The position numbers were made by a program, and so were the translations under genes. Under the pieces are notes generated by a model. That model worked only from the letters and a program-made list of their open reading frames with translations, was not told where the DNA came from and searched no databases. From positions 1-9,727 of the forward strand of contig SMVY01000060.1 of NCBI GenBank assembly GCA_004357415.1: a DNA stretch of 9,727 nt. Direction: 5' to 3'. Numbering within the stretch: the stretch's first letter is position 1; each line of letters opens with the position of its first letter. The stretch comes from Gemmatimonadota bacterium (lineage in GTDB: Bacteria > Gemmatimonadota > Gemmatimonadetes > Gemmatimonadales > GWC2-71-9). Positions 1 through 5,959 of the stretch are shown in pieces.

Positions 1-56
1 ACTACGTTTGGTTCCGGGTTGAGTTCGACTGCGCGAGCTCCAGCTGACATGGCCAT
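1..56 (-). CDS. exbD: second ExbD/TolR-family protein, N-terminal 18 codons only (cut by window edge)
   Basis: Only the start of the gene is inside the window. Reading the minus strand from ATG at 56 gives MAMSAGARAVELNPEPNVV, running off the left edge. The E-P-N-V-V string is the same one that precedes the membrane helix in the complete ExbD just upstream (residues 20-24 there), so this is very probably a second ExbD/TolR paralogue. It starts 3 bases after the upstream exbD stop (TAA-GCC-ATG). A GAGGAG Shine-Dalgarno-like sequence inside the end of the upstream gene sits 9 bases before ATG 56, which favours this start over the in-frame ATG at 50. ExbD proteins are single-span inner-membrane proteins whose helix aspartate takes part in proton use by the ExbB-ExbD motor. 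The aspartate itself lies beyond the edge here. Confidence 0.8.
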   Translation of the reverse strand, partial: MAMSAGARAVELNPEPNV

Positions 57-59
57 GGC

Positions 60-515
60 TTAGTTCTCCTCGTCTTCGAACACAGAGGCGTTCCTCTCGG
101 TGATCGCCGCCATGACGCGCACACCTGCGCTGCGCGCGATCTCGACCGCATCCTGAATCTTGCCGTACGGAAGGTTCTGGTCGGCCTTGAAATAGAGGAT
201 CTTGTCCTCCGTCCGGGCCGCGTACACGCTCCGCAGGTGATCCTCGAGGATGGCCGGGTCTATCAGCCTGGTATCGAGGTAGTACTTCCCTTGGGCGTCG
301 ATGCCGAGGATGACCTCGTTCGACTCCTCCGGGCGCGGGTCCAGGTTCCTGCCCGTGGGCATGGTCGCCTGGAAACCAGCGGCGATCAGGGGCGTCACGA
401 TCATGAAGATGATCAGGAGCACCAACATGATGTCGATCATCGGCACCACGTTGGGCTCGGACCTTATCGACGAGTGGCCGGCAAAGTCGCGCGCGCTACT
501 GGCTGATCTGGCCAC
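60..515 (-). CDS. exbD: ExbD/TolR-family biopolymer transport protein
   Basis: A 151-residue protein of usual ExbD length. A short cytoplasmic N-terminus leads to N-V-V-P-M-I-D-I-M-L, and one membrane helix covers about residues 24-47. Asp28 occupies the place of the essential proton-handling aspartate of ExbD (Asp25 in E. coli). The rest is a periplasmic domain ending in the family pattern K-A-D, Y-G-K-I, A-R-S-A-G-V and A-A-I-T-E (about residues 110-140). The start is GTG at 515, inside the last 20 bases of exbB, with only a weak AAGAAGG upstream, so translational coupling to exbB is likely. With ExbB it forms the inner-membrane motor that drives TonB. TolR of a Tol-Pal system is a related possibility, but the adjacent tonB favours ExbD. 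A second exbD follows directly. Confidence 0.93.
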   Translation of the reverse strand: MARSASSARDFAGHSSIRSEPNVVPMIDIMLVLLIIFMIVTPLIAAGFQATMPTGRNLDPRPEESNEVILGIDAQGKYYLDTRLIDPAILEDHLRSVYAARTEDKILYFKADQNLPYGKIQDAVEIARSAGVRVMAAITERNASVFEDEEN

Positions 516-1248
516 TGCCGGTCGCCGCCTTCTTGGTTGCCTGGAATTCCTTGGTGAAGATCGACCGGCCGAATTCGCTACCGACGCTCTTGATCAGATA
601 GTCGATCAGCTCCTGGGACGTGTAGGTCATCTCAACCGTGAGGTATTCGATCTTGGTGGTGAAGTAGTTGAAGGCCCACACCGCCGGAATGGCCACGATG
701 AGACCGATGGCGGTGGCGATCAGTGCCTCGGAGATACCGGCGGAGACGCCTGACAGACCGCCGGAGGCGCCGGAGGTCGCCATGGCGGTAAACGAGGTCA
801 CGATACCCATCGTGGTCCCCAGCAGACCGACGAACGGCGCCGTGGCGCCGACCGTGGCCAGCAATGGCGTGCCGCGCTTGAATTGCGACAGCACGATCAT
901 CATCTGCCGCTCGATGGCCCGCTCGGAGGAGTTGATGTCGGCCGAGGTGATGGTAGCCCGATCCCGCAGCAGCGGCTCCACTTCCTTCAGGGCACCGCCG
1001 AGCACCTTGGCCACGTGGCTCTTGGGATACTTCGCGGCCAGGGCGATGGCCTCTTCGAGGTTCTCTTCCTGCACCGCTCGCGAGAACTTGGGCGCGAATT
1101 TCCGGGTCGCCGCCGAAGCAGCCGTGAACTGAATCAACTTCTGGATGGCCACCGTCAGCGATATCACCGACATGATGATCAGAATCGTTACGATGCCCTT
1201 CGCAAAGGGGCCGGAGTGGTCCCACAGCGCCAGCATATCAACACCCAT
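496..1248 (-). CDS. exbB: ExbB/TolQ/MotA-family proton channel protein
   Basis: A 250-residue protein with three predicted membrane helices, at about residues 17-38, 127-155 and 172-195, separated by a cytoplasmic loop of roughly 85 residues, as in ExbB/TolQ. The second helix carries G-A-T-A-P-F-V-G-L-L-G-T-T-M-G-I (134-149). The third begins S-E-A-L-I-A-T-A-I-G-L (173-183). Both are family signatures lining the proton path with the ExbD helix. I chose ATG 1248 because GAGGAGG lies 9 bases upstream. An in-frame TTG at 1266 overlaps that ribosome-binding site and is unlikely. The gene follows tonB after 75 bases and its end overlaps exbD by 20 bases. TolQ is the alternative name for a paralogue, but no tolA/tolB/pal genes are present and tonB is adjacent. 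Confidence 0.94.
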   Translation of the reverse strand: MGVDMLALWDHSGPFAKGIVTILIIMSVISLTVAIQKLIQFTAASAATRKFAPKFSRAVQEENLEEAIALAAKYPKSHVAKVLGGALKEVEPLLRDRATITSADINSSERAIERQMMIVLSQFKRGTPLLATVGATAPFVGLLGTTMGIVTSFTAMATSGASGGLSGVSAGISEALIATAIGLIVAIPAVWAFNYFTTKIEYLTVEMTYTSQELIDYLIKSVGSEFGRSIFTKEFQATKKAATGSGQISQ

Positions 1249-1293
1249 AGTACTCGACCTCCTCAAAACAACATGTTGGCGGGTGGCCCAGGC

Positions 1294-1323
1294 GGCCCCC
1301 GCGTTTATCCCCCGCTCGGGGCC
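1294..1323 (-). other. GC-rich inverted repeat between tonB and exbB
   Basis: Immediately after the tonB stop, GGCCCC (1294-1299) and GGGGCC (1318-1323) can pair around an 18-base loop. A tighter alternative, CCCCG-CT-CGGGG (1310-1321), lies within the same segment, so the two folds compete. There is no U-run behind it in the direction of transcription, so it is not a clear intrinsic terminator. It may partly terminate, or it may mark an mRNA processing or stability point that lets tonB and exbB-exbD be made in different amounts. Seen: the dyads. Inferred: any role. Confidence 0.4.
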
Positions 1324-2016
1324 CTACTGCGTGAATGAAATCGCTTGCCGCACCAAAACCTGCACCGGGTTGCCCTGGACTCTGCCCGGCGAAAAAAGCG
1401 CCGTTCGCAGGGCGTCGATCGCCGGCTTTTCAAACGCCTTGTTGGTGGAACTGACGACGTCGATGGTCCCCACATTGATGCGGCCCATGGTGTCGACCAC
1501 GAAATCGAATACCACCCGGCCACTGATGCCGGCGCTCGCCAGCACGGGCGGATAGCGTGGCTCTTCAATGGAAATCAGCCGGGGCCGGTCTTCCAGTTCG
1601 GCGGCCAGGAACACCTCTCCCTCGATGACCGGTCCGGTGCCTCCGATCACGCCCGCCGCAATCCCGCCTTCAACGCCCTTCCCGGTAAAGTCGTCGGGGT
1701 TGAACTTCTGGGTCAGGTCCACCGGGGGAATTTCCGTGGGAATCTCGCTGATGGCGACGACCAACTGAAAGCCCTTGGGCGGCGGGTTGGCCGCCACTAT
1801 GGCCTCCGGTGGCGGCGCCTCGGGCGGTGCATCAGGCTTGGGCGGCTCCAGGAACACCATCGTCGTGTCCTGGATGATCTCGCGAATGGTCTCCGCGGCG
1901 CCTTTGGTGGCCACCACGGCCCCATACACCAGGGCGGCCTGGATGGCGACGGACATCACCATCGAGCCGAACGGCTTCTTGTCGGTAACTTTGGATGCGA
2001 CCAGGTTGTCGAACAC
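1324..2016 (-). CDS. tonB: TonB-family energy transducer
   Basis: A 230-residue TonB protein, the periplasm-spanning link that carries ExbB-ExbD motor energy to outer-membrane TonB-dependent receptors. Residues about 16-37 form the N-terminal inner-membrane anchor, preceded by K-K (13-14). A short proline-rich run follows (E-P-P-K-P-D-A-P-P, 57-65, then P-P-P 68-70), then a glycine-rich spacer (about 112-133). The C-terminal TonB domain spans about 150-230, with P-R-Y-P-P, G-R-V-V-F-D-F-V-V-D, F-E-K-P-A, F-S-P-G-R-V-Q-G and a final Q-A-I-S-F. The start is GTG at 2016, with GGAGG 6 bases upstream. It is first in the tonB-exbB-exbD-exbD order and a Pho-box-like site lies about 75 bases upstream. 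The proline region is much shorter than in enterobacterial TonB. No TonB-dependent receptor is present here, so the substrate is unknown. Confidence 0.93.
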   Translation of the reverse strand: MFDNLVASKVTDKKPFGSMVMSVAIQAALVYGAVVATKGAAETIREIIQDTTMVFLEPPKPDAPPEAPPPEAIVAANPPPKGFQLVVAISEIPTEIPPVDLTQKFNPDDFTGKGVEGGIAAGVIGGTGPVIEGEVFLAAELEDRPRLISIEEPRYPPVLASAGISGRVVFDFVVDTMGRINVGTIDVVSSTNKAFEKPAIDALRTALFSPGRVQGNPVQVLVRQAISFTQ

Positions 2017-2067
2017 GAGCTGCCTCCAGCACGATAAGGTCGATACAACCCCTAAGGTAACGCCCAG

Positions 2068-2109
2068 GGTTTACCCCACCGTAGCCGCAAGATGACAAAA
2101 CGATGACAG
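2068..2109 (-). promoter_or_regulatory. Pho-box-like direct repeat and candidate tonB operon promoter
   Basis: On the minus strand 2109-2091 reads CTGTCATCGTTTTGTCATC: two 7-base half sites (CTGTCAT and TTGTCAT) in direct orientation, separated by 4 bases, giving the 11-base period. This is the arrangement of PhoB-type boxes bound by OmpR-family regulators, where a box commonly takes the place of the -35 element. TTGTCA (2098-2093) is itself close to a -35. Possible -10 partners are GGTAAA (2075-2070, 17-base spacer) or TAAACC (2073-2068, 19-base spacer); neither is strong, as expected for an activator-dependent promoter. The box lies about 75 bases upstream of the tonB GTG. Seen: repeats and spacing. 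Inferred: function and the identity of the regulator. Confidence 0.55.
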
Positions 2110-2175
2110 CCACATTACGCGACCACATCGTGGGAAAGACCGCCGGCGTCAACCAGCACGCGGTCGCGGGGGGCT

Positions 2176-2204
2176 AATATACCGCCCGGGGGAAGAAGCA
2201 CCAG
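2176..2204 (-). promoter_or_regulatory. weak sigma70-like promoter candidate upstream of the tonB operon
   Basis: TATATT (2181-2176 on the minus strand) is an AT-rich -10-like hexamer standing out in very GC-rich sequence just after the kinase stop. The only -35-like sequence at 17 bases is CTGGTG (2204-2199), a poor match. It could give a long-leader constitutive transcript for tonB, in addition to the Pho-box-associated start. An inverted repeat (CGCGACC 2118-2124 with GGTCGCG 2162-2168) would lie in that leader. Low certainty. Confidence 0.25.
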
Positions 2205-2206
2205 AG

Positions 2207-3754
2207 TCAGGCCCGCTCGGGGACCCGGGCCGGGGGTGGAGTGGGGGCTGGGCGGGGGATACGGACCGAAAACACGGTGCCCCGCCCCGGCCGGCTGGTG
2301 GCGGTGATGGTCCCGCCGTGGGCCTCGGCGATCCACTTGGTGATTGCCAGACCCAGCCCGACCCCGGGCCGGTGGCCGCTGCGGGACCGGGCCACGTCGG
2401 CCCGGTAGAAGCGGTCGAAGATGTGGGGAATGTCCTTGGCGGGTATGCCCACCCCGGTATCGTGGACGGCGATGGTGATCATGTCGTTCTCGTCGGCCAG
2501 GCGGATGGCCACCGTCCCGCCGGCGGGGGTGTACTTGACGGCGTTGGTCACCAAGTTGAGCAACAGTTGCTGCATGCGACCGCGGTCGATCGGTAGCAGC
2601 ACCGGCTCGTTAGGCATGCTGACCGACACCCGGATGTCGTCGGGCTCGGCCAGGATCTCGGCCGTCTCCGCCAGATCGGCGATCAACTCACGGAGATCGC
2701 ACTCCGTGAGGGCCAGTGCGGCCCGGCCCTCGTCCACCCTGGCCAGCGTGAGGAGATTGTCGATCATCTCCGTCATCCGGTTGATTTCATCGAGTACCCG
2801 GTCCAGTTCTTCCAGGCTTTCCGCGGGGGCGTCGGGGTGGGTCAGCGCCCGCTCGACCCCGGCCCGAAAAATCATGAGCGGGGTCTTCAACTCGTGCGAG
2901 GCGTCGGCACTGAACCGCCGCAGGCTGTCGAAACTCTGTTCCAGCCGGCCGATCATCTGGTTGGTGCTGCGGGCCAAGCTGGCGAGTTCGTCGCCGGTAT
3001 GCGGTACCGCCAGGCGGCGGTGCAGACTGCGCCCGTCGGTGATGGCCTGGAGCTCTTCCATCATCACCTTGAGGGGCCGGAGACTCGTTCCCGCGAGGAT
3101 ATAGCCGATGGCGATCGAACCAAGCAAAATCACCGGGAGAATGAACAGCATCGACCCCAGCAACTGGGCCGGCCCGAAGGCGATGTTGGACAGGGCCGTG
3201 GCGACGACCAGGGCACCGATCTCGGACCCGGCGCCGGGAATCCGCATGACCAAGTAGCGAACCGGACCCGCCACCGGATCGCCCTCGAGGGTGCCGGTTC
3301 CCTGTAACACGGGCGGCCGGGCCAGTTCCAGGAGCCGCCCCACGGTGGTACCGGTCAGCACCAGGGGATCCTCGGCCAGTCGATCGAACGGGATGGGGCG
3401 CCGGGCGCCGGTGGTATCGGTGACGTACAGTCGGTTCCCCAGCGGATCGACCACGACCAGAAAGTCGGCCAGCCCATCGAGGAAGGCCTGGGAGGTGGCC
3501 ACCAGTTGGCGCGGCCGCTGTGCCTCGGGCACCTCGGGCGGGAGCCAGGGATCGGGCTCGGTCAATTCCCCCATGACCTGGTAGGACTGGCTGAGGAACT
3601 GGCTGACGAAGTCGGCCTCGACGGTCAAGCGCTGATCGAGTTCCGTCAGGCTGGACGAGCGTCGTTCGACATAAAGCGCCAAGCCGAAGGCGAACACGGT
3701 AGCCCCAAGCGCGACCGTGTACCACACGGTGAGCTGGCTGCGGATGGAGTTCAC
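2207..3754 (-). CDS. membrane sensor histidine kinase (HAMP, HisKA, HATPase)
   Basis: A 515-residue transmembrane kinase of the type that partners OmpR-family regulators. From the chosen start, helix 1 is at about 9-29, a periplasmic sensor domain at about 30-197, helix 2 at about 198-220, then HAMP. The H-box F-S-A-D-A-S-H-E-L-K-T-P-L has its phospho-accepting His at 287. The N-box is L-L-L-N-L-V-T-N-A-V-K-Y (Asn400, Asn404), with G1 D-T-G-V-G (432-436), F-D-R-F-Y-R-A-D (446-453) and G2 G-V-G-L-G-L (464-469). The order resembles CusS/heavy-metal or PhoR-like sensors; the ligand cannot be read from sequence. I chose GTG 3754, one base after the regulator's TAG stop with AAGG 6 bases upstream. 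An in-frame GTG at 3781 would add 9 residues and overlap the regulator. The C-terminus is an unusual proline-rich tail, encoded by a G-run motif on the opposite strand. Confidence 0.93.
   Translation of the reverse strand: MNSIRSQLTVWYTVALGATVFAFGLALYVERRSSSLTELDQRLTVEADFVSQFLSQSYQVMGELTEPDPWLPPEVPEAQRPRQLVATSQAFLDGLADFLVVVDPLGNRLYVTDTTGARRPIPFDRLAEDPLVLTGTTVGRLLELARPPVLQGTGTLEGDPVAGPVRYLVMRIPGAGSEIGALVVATALSNIAFGPAQLLGSMLFILPVILLGSIAIGYILAGTSLRPLKVMMEELQAITDGRSLHRRLAVPHTGDELASLARSTNQMIGRLEQSFDSLRRFSADASHELKTPLMIFRAGVERALTHPDAPAESLEELDRVLDEINRMTEMIDNLLTLARVDEGRAALALTECDLRELIADLAETAEILAEPDDIRVSVSMPNEPVLLPIDRGRMQQLLLNLVTNAVKYTPAGGTVAIRLADENDMITIAVHDTGVGIPAKDIPHIFDRFYRADVARSRSGHRPGVGLGLAITKWIAEAHGGTITATSRPGRGTVFSVRIPRPAPTPPPARVPERA
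2227..2258 (+). other. G-quadruplex-type motif opposite the kinase 3' end
   Basis: The plus strand carries five G-runs of at least three bases (2227-2229, 2232-2236, 2243-2247, 2250-2252, 2254-2258) with loops of 1-6 bases, matching the usual G-quadruplex pattern. It is the template strand of the membrane kinase gene and encodes that protein's proline-rich tail (P-R-P-A-P-T-P-P-P), which alone could explain the bias. Whether it folds is untested. Confidence 0.35.
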
Positions 3755-3755
3755 G

Positions 3756-4424
3756 CTATGCCTTGACCACGTAGCCCACACCGCGCACGGTGTGGATCAG
3801 CCGTTTGCTACGCCCCTGGTCCATTTTCTTCCGCAGGCGGGTGATGACCACGTCGACGATGTTGGTCCCCGGATCGAAGTGATAGTCCCAGGCATACTCG
3901 GTGATCAGCGTGCGAGACATGACCCGCCCGGCGTGGCGCATGAGATACTCCAGCACGGAGTATTCCTTGGGCGTCAGCTCCACGGAATCGCCGTCCCTGG
4001 TGACCTCGCGGGTGCCGGTGTCGAGGGTCAGTCCATCGACCTGCAGCACCGGAGGCTTGAGTTCCTGGGGCCTTCGGCCGAGGGCCTCGAGCCGTGCCAG
4101 AAGTTCCTCGAACGCGAACGGCTTGGTGAGGTAGTCGTCGGCGCCCTCCCGGAGGGCCTGCACCTTGAAATCGACGGAGTCCTGGGCGGTCAATATGAGA
4201 ATGGGGATGGTGGTGCCCCGGTCTCGCAGGGTCCGAACCACCTCGATGCCGTTCATCCCCGGGAGCCGCACGTCGAGCACGACCAGATCGTAGTGCCCCC
4301 CGCTGATGAGCCGCAGTGCCTCCAAGCCATCATCGACCCAGTCCGCGTTGTAGCCGTGCTCCTCGAGTCCTCGTCGGACGTAGTGACCGACGGTGCGATC
4401 GTCCTCCACCACGAGGACCTTCAT
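3756..4424 (-). CDS. OmpR/PhoB-family two-component response regulator
   Basis: A 222-residue regulator of typical length. The receiver domain (1 to about 115) has the acidic pocket E7-D8-D9, phospho-acceptor Asp51 (V-V-L-D-V-R-L-P-G), Thr79 (I-L-T-A) and Lys101 (L-T-K-P-F). A winged-helix trans_reg_C DNA-binding domain covers about 125-222, with E-L-T-P-K-E-Y, F-D-P-G-T-N-I-V-D-V-V-I-T-R-L-R-K-K and the closing H-T-V-R-G-V-G-Y. The pattern is closest to the CusR/CopR branch as I know it, with PhoB as a cousin, so I give no symbol. ATG 4424 overlaps the upstream kinase stop in ATGA, and its own stop is one base before the next kinase start, so the three genes are surely co-transcribed. OmpR-family members bind direct repeats with an 11-base period; such a repeat lies downstream, before tonB. 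Confidence 0.95.
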   Translation of the reverse strand: MKVLVVEDDRTVGHYVRRGLEEHGYNADWVDDGLEALRLISGGHYDLVVLDVRLPGMNGIEVVRTLRDRGTTIPILILTAQDSVDFKVQALREGADDYLTKPFAFEELLARLEALGRRPQELKPPVLQVDGLTLDTGTREVTRDGDSVELTPKEYSVLEYLMRHAGRVMSRTLITEYAWDYHFDPGTNIVDVVITRLRKKMDQGRSKRLIHTVRGVGYVVKA

Positions 4425-5956
4425 TGGCCATCTCTTGCGGCGGGGAGAATGACGCGGAAGGTCGAACCGCGGCCGACTTGGCTCTCGACGTCGAGGCGGC
4501 CGCGATGGTCCTCGATGATGCCGTAGCAGATGGACAGGCCCAGACCGGTCCCCTGGCCGTGCGCCTTGGTCGAATAGAACGGCTCGAAGATCTTGGGCAG
4601 GTCCCCCTGAGGGATCCCGACGCCGGTGTCTTCGAACTCGATACGCACCTCATCGTGCCGAAGAAAGTTGAACCCCGTCCGAACGGTCAGCGTTCCACGC
4701 ATCTCGCTCTGCTCCATGGCATCCGCGGCATTGAGCATGAGAGCCATGAACACCTGTATCAATTGCTCGGCGTTGGCCACCACACTGAGACCCGAGGTAT
4801 ACTCGCGCCGCACGAGCACTTTCTTGAACCGGCGGTGGTGCTTGAGGAGGAACAAAGTTTCGTCGATCAGCTCCGCCACCTCGGTACGCTCCTTGGCACT
4901 GCCTTTTGGCCGGCTGAACTCGAGAAGTCCGTCGACGATACCGGTACACCGCTGGACTTCCTTGTCGATGATTTCGGTATACTCGCGGAGGGATGCCCCC
5001 ACCGGTTCGGCGACTTCGGTGAGGCGCCCTTCGATGGCAGCCGCACAGACGCCGATGGTAGCCAGCGGGTTGTTGATCTCGTGCATGATCCCAGCCGCCA
5101 ACTGGCCGATTGCCGCCAGTTTTTCGCTCTGCATGATCCGTCGGTGGACACCGTGCCACTCTGTCACATCCTCCCCGATGGTGATCACGTGAGTGACCTC
5201 GGGGCCGTCGAGCGACATGGGGATCTTGCTAATGCGGTAGAACCGCGGCTCGCCCTCGACCGTCACCTCCATTTCCATCTGGCTCATCTCGCCGGTCGAG
5301 AACACTTCGTCGAACTCCGCCTTGAGTTGCGCCGCAGGCTGCCGGGTGAGCACATCGAATACCGGAAGCCCCACGACGTCATTCCTCAACAACCCCTGGG
5401 TACCGGTTTCCCGTTTGGTGTTCCAGATCTGGATCCGGTAATCACGGTCGATGACATACAACCCGACGGGGAGACTGTCGATGATGAGACTGGTGACCCG
5501 GCGATGATGCTCCACCTCCCGGGTCCGCACGGCTACCTCGGAGGCGAGGTCGGCGGATAATTCCAACGAGGCGAGGTAAGGCGCCAACATGTCGGCCACC
5601 ACGGCAAGGAGCGGATCCGCGGCCTGACGCGGGACGGCAAAATTGACCTCGAGCAAGCCCAGTTGCTCGCCGGCATGGGCCAGCGGCAGCCGCGCCACTC
5701 CGTCGGGGGCAGGAGGAATCTCGGCCAGATTGGCGATCTCCCGCCGGTGGGGGTCCGGCGGCGCCGCGATCGACCAAAACAAGGTGCCGTTGGGCTCGCG
5801 AAGCCAGATACGCGCAGCCCGGGCATTCAAGTACTGCTGCACGTCGAGGATCAGCCTCGACAGGACCTCTTCCGCATCCCGGCTGGAGTTCAGCAGCCAG
5901 GCGATGCTGCCGACGAAGGCGAGGTCCGGTGGTGCGGTGGTTCGCGGCGTATCCAT
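4421..5956 (-). CDS. soluble GAF-PAS sensor histidine kinase, NtrB-like class
   Basis: A 511-residue kinase with no membrane helix or signal peptide, so cytoplasmic. Residues about 10-140 look like a GAF domain, then a short helical linker, then a PAS domain at about 153-266 (I-I-D-S-L-P-V-G-L-Y-V-I-D, ending I-T-I-G-E-D-V-T-E). The H-box is M-H-E-I-N-N-P-L-A-T-I with His292. The N-box is L-M-L-N-A-A-D-A-M (Asn409), with G1 D-T-G-V-G-I-P (443-449), F-E-P-F-Y-S-T-K and G2 G-T-G-L-G-L (469-474). The H-E-I-N-N-P-L form belongs to NtrB/AtoS-type kinases, which more often pair with NtrC-like regulators than OmpR-like ones. ATG 5956 has no Shine-Dalgarno; it lies 3 bases after the lipoprotein stop (TGA-GCC-ATG), suggesting coupled translation. 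The end overlaps the regulator by 4 bases. The GAF/PAS signal is unknown. Confidence 0.93.
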   Translation of the reverse strand: MDTPRTTAPPDLAFVGSIAWLLNSSRDAEEVLSRLILDVQQYLNARAARIWLREPNGTLFWSIAAPPDPHRREIANLAEIPPAPDGVARLPLAHAGEQLGLLEVNFAVPRQAADPLLAVVADMLAPYLASLELSADLASEVAVRTREVEHHRRVTSLIIDSLPVGLYVIDRDYRIQIWNTKRETGTQGLLRNDVVGLPVFDVLTRQPAAQLKAEFDEVFSTGEMSQMEMEVTVEGEPRFYRISKIPMSLDGPEVTHVITIGEDVTEWHGVHRRIMQSEKLAAIGQLAAGIMHEINNPLATIGVCAAAIEGRLTEVAEPVGASLREYTEIIDKEVQRCTGIVDGLLEFSRPKGSAKERTEVAELIDETLFLLKHHRRFKKVLVRREYTSGLSVVANAEQLIQVFMALMLNAADAMEQSEMRGTLTVRTGFNFLRHDEVRIEFEDTGVGIPQGDLPKIFEPFYSTKAHGQGTGLGLSICYGIIEDHRGRLDVESQVGRGSTFRVILPAARDGQ

Positions 5957-5959
5957 GGC

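Noticed and set aside
1249..1266. TTG start at 1266 for exbB
   Set aside because: It lies on the GAGGAGG ribosome-binding site that serves ATG 1248.
1269..1278. 10-base palindrome CAACATGTTG before exbB as an operator
   Set aside because: It lies within an operon gap, just before the ribosome-binding site, with no promoter elements.
2118..2168. Inverted repeat CGCGACC/GGTCGCG (37-base loop) upstream of tonB as a terminator or riboswitch
   Set aside because: The loop is long, there is no U-run, and 7-base GC repeats are common by chance here. Mentioned only as context for the weak upstream promoter.
4316..5560. A 414-codon open frame on the plus strand, antisense to the soluble kinase
   Set aside because: No domain or plausible start signal, and the other strand has all kinase motifs in order. 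It is a codon-bias shadow.
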